DNA of 64,000 nucleotides from Mariniblastus sp. (GTDB lineage: Bacteria; Planctomycetota; Planctomycetia; Pirellulales; Pirellulaceae), in contig WTFU01000092.1 of assembly GCA_011523945.1 (NCBI GenBank), positions 54,491-118,490 on the forward strand, in the 5' to 3' direction. The position numbers and the translations under genes were made by a program. Positions within the stretch are counted from its first letter, which is position 1; each line of letters starts with the position of its first letter. Below, in pieces: positions 19,047 through 29,963 of the stretch. The notes under the pieces are model-generated. The model saw only the letters and a list, made by a program, of their open reading frames with translations. It did not search any database and had not been told where the DNA came from.

Positions 19047-21857
19047 ATGTTGAAGACGACTCAGGAGATGAATGTCAGGAAGCGAGATGGGCGAGTACTG
19101 ACATTTGATCCCGCACTGATTACGAGAGCAATTCAAAAGGCGTTTTGCGCCGAGCACAAATTATCAGAAATCAGTCAACTTGATGATAAGCTTTTGCAGG
19201 TTGCTGATACGATTACCGAGGCGGTTGTTTTAGAAGTTCAGGAAGAGGCTTTGACCGATGCGGGCGTTACGGTCGAGCACATTCAAGACGTTGTTGAACG
19301 TCAATTGATGAAGCAGGAGTATTTTTCGGTTGCCCGCCGATACATTCTTTATCGGGCAGAGCACAGCAAAATTCGCCAGTTGCGTGCGGAAGAGAGAATG
19401 GAGAGTGCCGAGCCATTCCCTGGAACGATGGTTAATCGAGATGGACAACTCGAAAACCTCGATTTTGAACGACTGCGTGGCCAAGTCGACAACGCGTGTG
19501 AGGGTCTCGACGCCACTTGCTCTTCAGGGGAGCTTCTGGAGGAAGTGGAAAAGCAGTTTTTCAATGGAATCACTCCCCGTGAGATCGGCCGCTCGATGGT
19601 ATTGGCGGCTCGCGCACGGATTGAAAAGGATCCGGACTACGACACCGTTGCCGGTCGTTTGGTTCTAAATATTATCTATCGCGAATCGTTGGGGAAATCA
19701 GCGGCCAGTGGTGATTTGAAGGCGTTATATCAAGAGAAGTTTGGAGAGTTCATTCAAACTGGAATTGATGCTCTACGAATTTCACCGGAACTGGCGACGT
19801 TTGATTTAGCAGAATTGGCGAGTGCAATTGATTCAGAGCGGGATGCGTTATTCCCGTATTTGGGTCTTCAGACAATTTACGATCGCTACTTGTTGCATAT
19901 TGATGGCCGCCGCTTCGAAGCACCGCAGTATTTTTGGATGCGTGTTGCGATGGGCTTGGCGATCCAAGAGGAAAACAAAACCGCGCGGGCAATCGAGTTT
20001 TATAATATTCTCTCGACGTTTCGTTTTACTTCCGCGACGCCGACGTTGTTTAACTCGGGAACTCTGCACCCGCAGTTGAGCTCCTGTTACCTAAGCACGG
20101 TGTCGGATGACTTGGACAGCATTTTCAAGGCAATTGGTGACAACGCGAAACTGTCCAAATGGGCTGGCGGTCTTGGAAATGACTGGACGAACATTCGGGC
20201 GACTAATTCTCACATCAAAGGTACCAACGGTCAGAGCCAGGGTGTGATTCCGTTCTTGAAGGTTGTCAGTGACACGGCTGTGGCTGTGAATCAGGGTGGA
20301 AAGCGAAAGGGCGCCGTTTGTTCTTACTTGGAATCTTGGCACCTTGATGTCGAAGAGTTTCTCGACCTCCGGAAAAATACGGGAGATGAACGTCGACGAA
20401 CTCATGATATGCACACTGCGAATTGGATCCCCGATTTGTTCATGAAGCGTGTCACGGAAAAGAAGGACTGGACATTGTTCAGCCCCGACGAGACACCTGA
20501 TCTTCACGATCTTTATGGGAAAGCCTTTGAGGAGCGGTACGAGCAGTACGAAGAGATGGCGGCAGAAGGGAAAATCAAACTGACCCGGAAAGTTCCGGCG
20601 GTTGATTTGTGGCGAAAGATGTTAACGCGAGTCTTTGAAACTGGCCATCCTTGGATCACGTTTAAAGATCCATCGAACATTCGTTCGCCCCAGGATCATT
20701 CCGGCGTTGTGCATAGCAGTAACCTCTGCACAGAGATTTTATTGAATACGTCTGCGGATGAAACAGCGGTTTGCAATCTCGGTTCGATTAACATGCTTAA
20801 TCATATTACCGACGGCAAACTGGATCTCGAAAAACTGGAAGCTACGGTGAATACCGCGGTTCGAATGCTCGACAACGTCATTGACATTAATTTTTATCCA
20901 ACCGAGGAAGCTAAGAATGCGAATCAGCGGCATCGTCCGGTAGGTTTGGGTTTGATGGGCTTTCAAGACGCTCTTTCTGCTTGCGGCATCAGTTACGCGA
21001 GTGAAGAGGCGGTTGAATTCGCTGACCGAAGTATGGAAGCTATTTCTTACTTTGCAATCTCCGCTTCGAGTAATTTAGCGGGAGAGCGTGGAACTTATTC
21101 TTCTTATGAAGGTTCCAAGTGGGATCGAGGCTTATTGCCAATCGACACTGTCGCGATCCTCGAAGAGGAGCGGGGTATGCCAATTGACATGGATAAGAGC
21201 ACTTCCATGGATTGGGATAAGGTTCGCGAACTTGTTTCCAAGAATGGAATTCGCAACAGTAATGTGATGGCGATTGCTCCAACTGCCACAATCTCAACAA
21301 TTGTTGGTGTTACCCAATCAATCGAGCCAACTTATAAGCACTTATTTGTTAAGAGCAATCTTTCAGGTGAATTCGTCCAGATCAATGTTAAATTGGTAAA
21401 CGAGTTGAAAGATCGCGGGCTCTGGGACGCCGAGATGTTGGAAAAGATTAAATACTTCGATGGTGCATTGGGCGAGATTCCTGGTTTGCCTGAAGACATC
21501 AAAGGGCGGTTTGCGACGGCCTTTGAGATCGATCCAAGTTGGATTATTCGTTGTGCCAGTCGGCGTCAAAAATGGATCGACATGGGTCAATCGTTGAATC
21601 TTTATCTTGGACAGCCAAGTGGCCGTCGTCTTGATGAGATGTACCGAATGGCGTGGCAGGCGGGCTTGAAAACAACCTACTACTTGCGATCACTCGGGGC
21701 GACTCAGGTAGAGAAATCGACGGTTGACATTAATAAGTTTGGTGTTCAACCAAGGTGGATGAAAAATGCGAGTGCTTCTGCTGACATCGCTGTAGAGCGT
21801 CAACCGGAAGTGCAGCAATGCAGTATTGACAATCCAGATTGTGAAGCTTGTCAGTAA
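19047..21857 (+). CDS. nrdA: Ribonucleoside-diphosphate reductase, large (alpha) subunit, with two ATP-cone-like N-terminal modules
   Basis: N-terminal [57 protein letters not shown]-terminal [12 protein letters not shown]. Confidence 0.95.
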   Translation: MLKTTQEMNVRKRDGRVLTFDPALITRAIQKAFCAEHKLSEISQLDDKLLQVADTITEAVVLEVQEEALTDAGVTVEHIQDVVERQLMKQEYFSVARRYILYRAEHSKIRQLRAEERMESAEPFPGTMVNRDGQLENLDFERLRGQVDNACEGLDATCSSGELLEEVEKQFFNGITPREIGRSMVLAARARIEKDPDYDTVAGRLVLNIIYRESLGKSAASGDLKALYQEKFGEFIQTGIDALRISPELATFDLAELASAIDSERDALFPYLGLQTIYDRYLLHIDGRRFEAPQYFWMRVAMGLAIQEENKTARAIEFYNILSTFRFTSATPTLFNSGTLHPQLSSCYLSTVSDDLDSIFKAIGDNAKLSKWAGGLGNDWTNIRATNSHIKGTNGQSQGVIPFLKVVSDTAVAVNQGGKRKGAVCSYLESWHLDVEEFLDLRKNTGDERRRTHDMHTANWIPDLFMKRVTEKKDWTLFSPDETPDLHDLYGKAFEERYEQYEEMAAEGKIKLTRKVPAVDLWRKMLTRVFETGHPWITFKDPSNIRSPQDHSGVVHSSNLCTEILLNTSADETAVCNLGSINMLNHITDGKLDLEKLEATVNTAVRMLDNVIDINFYPTEEAKNANQRHRPVGLGLMGFQDALSACGISYASEEAVEFADRSMEAISYFAISASSNLAGERGTYSSYEGSKWDRGLLPIDTVAILEEERGMPIDMDKSTSMDWDKVRELVSKNGIRNSNVMAIAPTATISTIVGVTQSIEPTYKHLFVKSNLSGEFVQINVKLVNELKDRGLWDAEMLEKIKYFDGALGEIPGLPEDIKGRFATAFEIDPSWIIRCASRRQKWIDMGQSLNLYLGQPSGRRLDEMYRMAWQAGLKTTYYLRSLGATQVEKSTVDINKFGVQPRWMKNASASADIAVERQPEVQQCSIDNPDCEACQ

Positions 21858-21878
21858 TGAAAAGATAGCGTTAAGAAT

Positions 21879-21904
21879 CGGCCATCGGTGTTTGCCGATG
21901 GCCG
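21879..21904 (+). terminator. Strong intercistronic hairpin between nrdA and nrdB (attenuator/processing candidate, weak T-run)
   Basis: cggccatcgg-tgtttg-ccgatggccg: perfect 10-bp stem. Confidence 0.45.
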
Positions 21905-22121
21905 GTTTCTAAACGGGTGTTGTGAGCGGTAGGCGGTCAAAAATTCAGCACGGCAAAGCGATATCGTTTGCCAACAAGATTTTTCGGTTTAAGTCTTGGT
22001 TCGTGTTGTTGGGTTTTTGGGAATGCGGTTCACTTAAGGATGGACGGAGTCTCCAAATTCCGCCAAGTAGAACCGAAAAAAAATTTACATAATTAAACGT
22101 TTTTGCATGGAGTAGCAAACA

Positions 22122-23174
22122 ATGGCAACGGATATTCAAGAAGTAAAATCGGGCAAGGCGAAGCGAGTCGACGCGAGTGAAAAGCGTTTGATCAATTGCC
22201 ACCAAGTTGATGTTAATCAATTGATGCCATTGAAATACAAGTGGGCTTGGGAACATTACGATAACGGTTGTGCGAATCACTGGATGCCAACCGAAGTTGC
22301 GATGAACAAAGACATCGAGATCTGGAAATCAGATCAGCTAACCGATGATGAGCGGCGAGTCATCATGAGAAACCTTGGTTTCTTCTCAACGGCGGAAAGT
22401 TTGGTTGGAAACAATCTTGTGCTCGCGGTGTTCAAGCACATCACCAACGCAGAATGCCGACAGTACTTGCTGCGTCAGGCATTTGAAGAGGCCGTTCACT
22501 CTCATACGTTCCTGTATGTTGTTGAGAGCTTGGGTTTGGACGAAGGCGAAGTCTTCAATATGTATAATGAAGTTCCTGCGATCGCTCGTAAAGATGCGTT
22601 CGAAATGGAATTGACGAAGGAAGTTCTTGATCCTGACTTTACGACCGAGACTTTTGAGGGGGCGCAGGCACTTCTAAAGAATCTGATCGGTTTCTATATC
22701 ATTATGGAGGGTATCTTCTTCTACACTGGATTTGTGATGGTTCTTTCGTTCCATCGTAGGAATCTGATGAAGGGGATCGGTGAACAGTTCCAGTACATCC
22801 TGCGTGACGAGTCGATCCATCTCAACTTTGGAATCGACCTGATCAATGGCATTAAGGCGGAAAATCCTGAGCTGTGGACACCAGAGTTCCAGGAGCAAAT
22901 GACCAGTCGTATTCGAGAGGCAGTTGAACTCGAATTGGCTTACGCAGAGGATTGTCTTCCTAACGGTGTGCTTGGATTGAACGCAGATTTGTTCCGTGAT
23001 TACGTTCAGCACGTAGCGGATCGTCGTCTGGAGAGAATCGGATTGCCAGTTCAGTACAATAGCCCGAACCCATTCCCTTGGATGAGCGAGACGATGGATT
23101 TGGCAAAAGAAAAGAATTTCTTTGAGACACGCGTCACGGAATACCAAACCGGTGGAAAACTGGATTGGGACTAG
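22122..23174 (+). CDS. nrdB: Ribonucleoside-diphosphate reductase, small (beta) subunit; Phe at the radical Tyr position (subclass Ic-like)
   Basis: [73 protein letters not shown]. Confidence 0.95.
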   Translation: MATDIQEVKSGKAKRVDASEKRLINCHQVDVNQLMPLKYKWAWEHYDNGCANHWMPTEVAMNKDIEIWKSDQLTDDERRVIMRNLGFFSTAESLVGNNLVLAVFKHITNAECRQYLLRQAFEEAVHSHTFLYVVESLGLDEGEVFNMYNEVPAIARKDAFEMELTKEVLDPDFTTETFEGAQALLKNLIGFYIIMEGIFFYTGFVMVLSFHRRNLMKGIGEQFQYILRDESIHLNFGIDLINGIKAENPELWTPEFQEQMTSRIREAVELELAYAEDCLPNGVLGLNADLFRDYVQHVADRRLERIGLPVQYNSPNPFPWMSETMDLAKEKNFFETRVTEYQTGGKLDWD

Positions 23175-23225
23175 TGAAACTCGGTTGAGGCCACCGGCTT
23201 TCAGCCTGACTAGATAATAATCGAA

Positions 23226-23257
23226 TAACCCGTCGCAAATTTGCGGCGGGTTTTTTT
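23226..23257 (+). terminator. Rho-independent terminator after nrdB
   Basis: cccgtcgcaaatttgcggcgggttttttt stem-loop with T-run. Confidence 0.85.
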
Positions 23258-23451
23258 ATGGCCTACGGCAGGGAGGGGAAGGGCTCTCTCTTCCTTCAAT
23301 TCCTTGAGGGCGCCTCTTTAATCGTTGTAATTGGAATTTTTGTCAGAGTTAGAGACCGTGTAGAGCAGATTGAATTGGCCGGGAGTCGGCCATCGGGGCC
23401 GTTTGCGTGAATAATTGGCAAGAATGATTTCTGGATCAGGATTCCAAGTTA

Positions 23452-24423
23452 TTGAGCCGAATCATTCTCAAGAGAAGTTCTGAATTATGTAACGAGGCAG
23501 ACGTGAACCAAGCCAACTCAAATTCGACATCGTCCTCTTCATATTCCGGGAATTTTACGTCCATCAATCCGGTGCGTACTTCGGAGTTTACCTCAGGTCG
23601 TTCAAGTGTTGGAAATGCTAAATCGGAGTATCTTAATCAGGTGCTTAGTCGGATTGACGGGTGCGCAAAGCTGGTCAAAGAAGAGTTGGATGCTTATCAG
23701 GCGGCAGACCCAGGTGACAACGCAAGCCCACGTACGGATTACTTACTTTCAGTAGTCATTCCGGTTTTCAATGAGATTAATACGATCGGTAGAATTTTGA
23801 CCCGAGTTGCCGCGCTGCCGTTAAATCTGGAATTGGTCATCATTGATGACTTCAGTACCGACGGCACGCGAGAAGTTCTCAAGAAGCTGATTGGTATGCC
23901 AAATGTGAAAATCATTTTGCAAGATGAAAATCAAGGCAAAGGTGCCGCACTGCGTACCGGGTTTATGCATGTTAAGGGTGATTTAGTGGTCGTTCAGGAT
24001 GCCGACCTGGAGTACGATCCTCGAGATATCCCTCGGTTGATTCAGCCGCTATTACGCAAGGAAGCCGATGTGGTTTATGGTTCTCGATTTATTGGCGATG
24101 AGCAGCAGGATGAGTCCTGGATTCATCGAACCGGCAATGCAATTCTGACGGGAGCTTCCAATCTCTTTAGCGGTCTAAAATTAACGGATATGGAGACTTG
24201 CTATAAAGCCTTTAATCGAGAAGTGATTCAGGCGATTAGAATTGAGCAAGATCGGTTTGGAATTGAGCCAGAGATCACGGCGAAGTTGGCAAGGCGTGGC
24301 TATCGATTTGCTGAGGTACCGATTTCTTATGACAGTCGAGGCTATGACGAAGGCAAGAAGATTGGCGTCAAGGATTTAATTAACGCGATTTATTGTATTG
24401 GTCGTTACGGCATTTCTGACTGA
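23452..24423 (+). CDS. Family 2 glycosyltransferase (dolichol-phosphate mannosyltransferase-like)
   Basis: LSVVIPVFNEINTIGRIL, IIDDFSTDGT, NQGKGAALRTGF, VQDADLEYDP. Confidence 0.9.
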   Translation: MSRIILKRSSELCNEADVNQANSNSTSSSSYSGNFTSINPVRTSEFTSGRSSVGNAKSEYLNQVLSRIDGCAKLVKEELDAYQAADPGDNASPRTDYLLSVVIPVFNEINTIGRILTRVAALPLNLELVIIDDFSTDGTREVLKKLIGMPNVKIILQDENQGKGAALRTGFMHVKGDLVVVQDADLEYDPRDIPRLIQPLLRKEADVVYGSRFIGDEQQDESWIHRTGNAILTGASNLFSGLKLTDMETCYKAFNREVIQAIRIEQDRFGIEPEITAKLARRGYRFAEVPISYDSRGYDEGKKIGVKDLINAIYCIGRYGISD

Positions 24424-24597
24424 CCCAGACCCGATCGCTTGCCATTATCTCACCGGCGGTGATAATTTGATTATATCGGTGGCAATGTCTCGTTGCTGAA
24501 AGTGACTTCGTGCCGCTGGAATTTCTGTTTCATGAAGTTGCTGTAGGGAATTAATATTCCTGCTTTAATTTTCATTTTACTGTGGAGAGTGTAAATC

Positions 24598-25641
24598 GTG
24601 CTGAAGCGATCTCAATTCGTTGGAATGCTGCTGGTTTCTTTGATGGCATTTTTGGCTGCAAAGTCTCAAGCGCAATCGAGTCCTCGGCGCATTATTTACT
24701 TGGAAATTTCTGCGGATTCGCGAGCCCGCGTGGGAGCACAGCAGCAGTGGCTGGAGATGCTTCAAGGAGTTGGGGCGGACCGGGTTGTTTCGAGAACTTT
24801 GAGAGATGGACGAGTCGGGATTGAAGAGACGAAAATGACTTCCGCGACCGTCATTAAGGTCTCGGGGGTGATTGCCGGCGACCGGCTGAAGTTGCCCGGA
24901 GGAAGTTTTTCCATTCGTGACAAAGCCGGCATTAGTGAGTTGTTGAAGCGGCTTCGAGATGATGGAGCAGAAGTCGCGATGGCTGAAAAGAAAGCGTTTG
25001 GCTTAACTTCGGTGCAGTTGGTGGCGCTTCATCAGCGGTTTTCGCAACCTGTGAATTTTGAGACTAAGGGGCGAAAGGCGGGAGAGGTCACGGCGGAACT
25101 GGTCAAAAAAATCGGGATTCCGTTCGTGTTGGATTCATCGGCGAGGGCGGCGGTGAATGGTGATGAACTAGTTCTCGATGAGCTGAGAGGGTTGTCGATG
25201 GGGACGGCGCTTGCTGCGGTAGTTCGCCCCCTTGGTTTGGTGATCGAGCCAAAGCGTGAGCAGGGTAAACAACTGGAGATTCACTTGCAGGATACGCGTC
25301 AAGCAAAAGAAAATTGGCCAGTCGGTTGGCCGTTAGAACGAGTGCCTGTAGCAGTGGCACCGACTTTGTTCGACAAGATACCGCTTGAAATTCGCAACTT
25401 CCCGCTCGCGGCCGTCCTTAATGCGATTGAAAAAAAGTCTGGAGTCAATTTCTTAATTGACTACAACACGCTCGCCCGAAAAGATGTCGACCTAGCGACC
25501 ACAAAAGTGACGCTCGTTGAGAATAAGGTGGCTTTGCTGGTTGCAGTTTCGAATGCGTTGAAGCAAGCCAAGCCTCGCCTTTCGTGTGAACTGCGAATGG
25601 ACGAAATCGGGAAACCCTTTTTATGGATTACGTCGAAGTAA
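24598..25641 (+). CDS. Secreted hypothetical protein with secretin/STN-like C-terminal module
   Basis: Signal-like N-terminus (MLLVSLMAFLAAKSQAQS); IPLEIRNFPLAAVLNAIEKKSGVNFLIDYNTLARKDVDL. Confidence 0.65.
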   Translation: MLKRSQFVGMLLVSLMAFLAAKSQAQSSPRRIIYLEISADSRARVGAQQQWLEMLQGVGADRVVSRTLRDGRVGIEETKMTSATVIKVSGVIAGDRLKLPGGSFSIRDKAGISELLKRLRDDGAEVAMAEKKAFGLTSVQLVALHQRFSQPVNFETKGRKAGEVTAELVKKIGIPFVLDSSARAAVNGDELVLDELRGLSMGTALAAVVRPLGLVIEPKREQGKQLEIHLQDTRQAKENWPVGWPLERVPVAVAPTLFDKIPLEIRNFPLAAVLNAIEKKSGVNFLIDYNTLARKDVDLATTKVTLVENKVALLVAVSNALKQAKPRLSCELRMDEIGKPFLWITSK

Positions 25642-25680
25642 AGAATCAACTGTCAAGCATTTCTGTTGATACCAGTTGAT

Positions 25681-26796
25681 TTACTTTTCAGTATCGTCGA
25701 GATGGATTTGCATGATGGCTCCGCTAAGCGGCTGCAACTCCCAGTGGCCATTGATTGGGCGATTTTGGACTTCCGCTTTGACCATGTAACGGGTCAGTCC
25801 CTGTCGCTCGAGGCCCACATTCGTGATGACGCCATCGAAAGTGGCGGTTTCGTCGCGAGCCCGTTGGACGGTGACCGTCACGCGTTTCCCTCGCACTTCT
25901 TCCGGATTGAGGTCCGTGATTTCGATAGCGCCCTGTACCCAGAGTCGGTCCATTCTCGCGATTCGCATCACGGCTTCCCCTTTTTGGACATACTCTTGAG
26001 GCTTTTTCATTATCTTAATAACCGACGCATCAAACTCGGATTGCAGGATATGGCCCTCAACGTGTTTTTTGGCTTCGAGGTATCTTGATTCTTCGAGTCG
26101 TTTTTCTAGACCTGCCTTTTGTTGTTCGCGGATGGCTTTGTCTCGTTCAAGAGCAGCAATTTCCATTGTATAAATCGCCATCAGTCGGTCGGATTCAGAT
26201 TTGGATCCTTTGTCAGCCAGTCCGGAAGTTTTGCGTGCCTCGATGGCTGCGACCTTGTATTTCTTTTCGGCGGCTTCAATCGCTAAAGAATCCTCAGCGG
26301 CATCAGCAGCAAGTTCATATCTCAATTTGGCTTGCTGGAGAACTTGTTGAAAAAGGTCGTCGTCAATTTTTCCCACAACCGTTCCTGCTTTGATTGTGTC
26401 TCCCTCTTTTACACTGAGAGACAGAATAACGCCGCTTTCTTTGGCAGGAAGCATGATGTCATCGATAAAGCTAATGGTGCAGTTTTCGAGATCGAGTTTG
26501 TCTCGAGAATCAGAGCCTTGGGTGCCGGTCGAAGTGGCGTTCCCCGGTTGTTGAAAGGCTGGTGGTGATGCATAGGCCGCGGAGATGGCAGGCGTTGTGG
26601 TCCTGGCGATTGACTCGGAGGATGAGCGTGTAGGTTGCGCAGCACGGAAAGGTACTGTATTGAATCCTGCTCGCGGTTGGATCGGCTGAAGAATACGATT
26701 GGACGTTTGCGCGTGGGTTGCGGTAACTGCTAAGCCGACCGTTAGGAGCGTGAGCACCGATTTCAAAAACCTTAGTGTTGCCGGAATTCTTGACAT
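25681..26796 (-). CDS. HlyD-family/biotinyl-lipoyl periplasmic adaptor protein
   Basis: ESGVILSLSVKEGDTIKAGTVVGKIDD lipoyl-like motif, coiled coil, beta-barrel region. Confidence 0.8.
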   Translation of the reverse strand: MSRIPATLRFLKSVLTLLTVGLAVTATHAQTSNRILQPIQPRAGFNTVPFRAAQPTRSSSESIARTTTPAISAAYASPPAFQQPGNATSTGTQGSDSRDKLDLENCTISFIDDIMLPAKESGVILSLSVKEGDTIKAGTVVGKIDDDLFQQVLQQAKLRYELAADAAEDSLAIEAAEKKYKVAAIEARKTSGLADKGSKSESDRLMAIYTMEIAALERDKAIREQQKAGLEKRLEESRYLEAKKHVEGHILQSEFDASVIKIMKKPQEYVQKGEAVMRIARMDRLWVQGAIEITDLNPEEVRGKRVTVTVQRARDETATFDGVITNVGLERQGLTRYMVKAEVQNRPINGHWELQPLSGAIMQIHLDDTEK

Positions 26797-26973
26797 AATT
26801 TACCGATCACGAAAACGGTTATTCTGCTTCAAAATTAAACTGCTTTTTCCTAAAAATCGGAAATACGGCCTTAGATATTTAACCCGCTTTCCGGCAGTAG
26901 GCCTTTCAGTCTATACGAGCTAGCATGCCTTTGGGTCGCTTTCTTTTGTTTGAGAATCGAGCGAGCCGAAGTG

Positions 26974-27507
26974 TTAGATGAAATTGGCGATTATAGCGAC
27001 TACAACCATGGTCGAGCCGATGATTAACTTTCCGAGAGTGCCAAAAAGCCGGCCCAGGAAGGCGGCGGTGCTGATTTTTACACTGTCGGGGTTAGACGTG
27101 CCTATCCATTTTTCACCGATAAAAGCACCAATGAAAGCACCGAGTGAGGCAAAGAACAGGGAGCCGATAAGGCTGCCTACCAGCGGGATGGGTATCGGTA
27201 GGCCGAGTATTGCCCCGGCAATTCCGCCAATGACTGAGCCAATGACGGACAGGGTAGCACCGCGACTGGAGCCACCCATTTTTTTGGTTCCGACAACGGA
27301 GGTGCCAAATTCAATTGCTTCCCCAAGGGCGGCAAGTCCAATGAGAACGGCGATGGTTAACCAGGTAATGTCATACTGTTCGGGGCCAAACAGCATCCAA
27401 AGCAGGCTTAAAACGACGATGAGCCAATTTCCAGGCAAACCGATTAAGTTAAGCACCCAGAAAAAGATCAGCAGAATGATGAATAGGGCAAACAGCAAAT
27501 AAACCAT
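26974..27507 (-). CDS. DUF456-family membrane protein
   Basis: Highly hydrophobic, LIGLPGNWLIVVLSLLWMLFG, Gly-rich GSVIGGIAGAILGLPIP. Confidence 0.75.
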   Translation of the reverse strand: MVYLLFALFIILLIFFWVLNLIGLPGNWLIVVLSLLWMLFGPEQYDITWLTIAVLIGLAALGEAIEFGTSVVGTKKMGGSSRGATLSVIGSVIGGIAGAILGLPIPIPLVGSLIGSLFFASLGAFIGAFIGEKWIGTSNPDSVKISTAAFLGRLFGTLGKLIIGSTMVVVAIIANFI

Positions 27508-27541
27508 GGGAGGCCGATCGGATTGTTTGACGGCGGTAATG

Positions 27542-29731
27542 CTAAAACAGGAACAACACTTTTGATTGTACCGTTTCGATCATCTCATGGAAAATCACAA
27601 ATCCTGTTGCTCGTGTGCCACAAATGACTTTGGCGTTAACGCGAGTTTCGGCACGAAGCAGTTGGGGGTCGATAGCATCGTTAGGGAATTCAACGCGAAC
27701 CAGTGCCGTGTTTCCTTCATCTGAGTGGACATCGAGTTTTTCATCGATGTCTAATACCACTCCGGTGTATTCCGTCCCAGGATTGGAGAGCAGGGCGAAA
27801 GTTACTTTGAGCGGTTGCTCGCTGGCTTGCATTGCTTTCGTAAGATGCCCAAGACGGCGTTCTGGCATTTCCAGTTCGATGATCCACTCAGTGTTTGGAT
27901 TGACAATTGTCATTAGATTCTGCCCGCGAGTCACGGGACGATGCATTAAATTCTGCTTGGCGTTCCAATTGATGACACGTCCGGTCGCCGGGCTTGTGAC
28001 AGTCAGAAGTTGCTGTTCCTCCAAACGAATTTCTAATTCGCGTTGGAGGTATTCGATAGTTTTGGTTGCCAGAGCGATATTGTTGCTTACTTCAACTGAC
28101 TCGAACTGGCTTAGGTCATTCCGGTTTTGAAGTTGAAGGTTGGAGTTTCTTTCGGCTTCTTGTATCGCGATTTGGCCGTTGATTTGATCGATCGCAAGTT
28201 CGAGGTCACTGTTTTGCATTTGTGCCAACGGTTGACCTTGCTGAACGAACGTATCGCCGTCGTCTGAAATGAAAATGGTTTCCATCGTGCCATTAATTTT
28301 CGCAAATACTTCGTGTTGTTCTGTAGGAATCAAATTCCCTTTCGCTCCAAGTCCAAACGTGCATGGGAAGCAGGTTAGAAAAACCAACAAGACGGTGATT
28401 GTTCCGATGATTGAGATTGTTTTGGTACGTCGGCTGGATTGAAACAGCGAAACGAATTGCCCGAGCAATTTCCAGACAGGAAGCAGGAAAATTTGCTGAT
28501 GTTCGGTTGCATTGGTCATTGCCGACTGACAGTGAAGGGCAACGGTTTCAATGTTGTTTTTTAATTCAGGGGTGACGCGGGAATCGCTAAGCTGTTCAAC
28601 GATCAGTGCCCCCACGGGAAGCGGTTTATTTTGAGGCAACGATGGGTCTGATGCTGGATTGGATTCGCGAAAAAGAGGGAGGATCGCAAGCATTTTTGTA
28701 TGCGAACGATCAACGTATTCGTGTAAGGGCTCTCTTATTTGCGGAGCCAGATTGTCGCTCGTCCCAGAATACCAGAGCGGTTCTCTCGTTCGTATGATTA
28801 AGGAAGTGAGGTGAGCCAGTTGCTTGACTTGAGTTGCTCTACGTTCGATCGTATCTAAACCACTGACGGCATCGACTCGGCATTGACGGTCGCGGCCCGT
28901 TGCAACGCTCACGCGATCGCATTCGAGCAGGCGACGTCCCTCGTTGGCGATGGCATAGGCGACGTCTTGAGTATGGAGGCTTTGGTGAATAGTCCCAATG
29001 AATTGTTCGCGACGTTTCCACATCGCACGTTCGAATGCATAGGAGCGGATTTTTTGATTGCTGAGGAATTCGCTGGCGACGTCACCCATTTGAGACACGA
29101 ATTTTAGATACCCTCGCTGAGTGGTGAGACCCGCGCCGGGCCGTTGGAATATTTCGATTAGGCCAACGGCCGTTTTGTCAATTCTAAGAGGTTGCAATAT
29201 CAGGAGATAATCGGTCGGGTTCCCTGCCGGATTGCCTCCTTGGGCACCGGAAGCGGGTTGGACCAGCAACGGCTGTTGGGTGTTAAGTGTTTTTTGCAGC
29301 AGGCGTTGATGTTCGATCGCCGCAGTTTGATCGGTTAATTTTAAGGTTTCTGGAACATTGATATAATGTTTCAGGACAAGGTTTCCAGATTCTGAATCGA
29401 CCATCCAGATGGCCGCGCCCGTCGAAGCGAGGGCAGTCGTAATGCGCGGTGTAAATCCATCCATGAATTCATCGACGGTCGAACTGTTTTGCGCAAATTG
29501 ATGGATCTCTTCGACGAGAATTCGAATTTGGTTTTTGGTTTGATTAACGAGTCCCGGGTCGACGGTGCCCATTTGTTTCTGTGGTTCAATGTTCAATTTC
29601 GGCTGCTCTGGGGGAGCGACTGGTGAGGTCTCAGGGTTCGCAGGTTGGTGGTGAGGTGCGGGTGGACCAGTCGGGTCTGTAATGAAATTGCCGAGATTGG
29701 GGGTATTAAATTGTGGAGAAGGTTGCGACAT
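27542..29731 (-). CDS. GAF-domain plus HlyD-type membrane fusion protein
   Basis: N-terminal GAF-like region (AAIWMVDSESGNLVLKHY), single TM (TISIIGTITVLLVFLTCFPC), then lipoyl/coiled-coil adaptor (TVTSPATGRVINW). Confidence 0.75.
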   Translation of the reverse strand: MSQPSPQFNTPNLGNFITDPTGPPAPHHQPANPETSPVAPPEQPKLNIEPQKQMGTVDPGLVNQTKNQIRILVEEIHQFAQNSSTVDEFMDGFTPRITTALASTGAAIWMVDSESGNLVLKHYINVPETLKLTDQTAAIEHQRLLQKTLNTQQPLLVQPASGAQGGNPAGNPTDYLLILQPLRIDKTAVGLIEIFQRPGAGLTTQRGYLKFVSQMGDVASEFLSNQKIRSYAFERAMWKRREQFIGTIHQSLHTQDVAYAIANEGRRLLECDRVSVATGRDRQCRVDAVSGLDTIERRATQVKQLAHLTSLIIRTREPLWYSGTSDNLAPQIREPLHEYVDRSHTKMLAILPLFRESNPASDPSLPQNKPLPVGALIVEQLSDSRVTPELKNNIETVALHCQSAMTNATEHQQIFLLPVWKLLGQFVSLFQSSRRTKTISIIGTITVLLVFLTCFPCTFGLGAKGNLIPTEQHEVFAKINGTMETIFISDDGDTFVQQGQPLAQMQNSDLELAIDQINGQIAIQEAERNSNLQLQNRNDLSQFESVEVSNNIALATKTIEYLQRELEIRLEEQQLLTVTSPATGRVINWNAKQNLMHRPVTRGQNLMTIVNPNTEWIIELEMPERRLGHLTKAMQASEQPLKVTFALLSNPGTEYTGVVLDIDEKLDVHSDEGNTALVRVEFPNDAIDPQLLRAETRVNAKVICGTRATGFVIFHEMIETVQSKVLFLF

Positions 29732-29963
29732 TGAAAAGTAGCGATTGTGCTTCGATGACGATGGACAGTTGTACCCGCTTTAGTTGATAATGCGTGGGGA
29801 CTTTCCTTGAAATCGTTGGACTTGGCAACCTTGATTCGTTAATGCCAGCATTTTTGCGAGGGTATGGTAAGAATTCTTTGGCGACAGCACCTTGTTATTG
29901 CTGGAGAATCCGTAGGGATCGAGTGAGCATTGCAATTAATTAACTTATGTTTGGCGTGGATTT

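Noticed and set aside
26978-27502. 174 aa plus-strand ORF opposite the DUF456 gene
   Set aside because: Pro/Met/Ser-rich mirror translation of a hydrophobic membrane gene; the minus strand fits DUF456.
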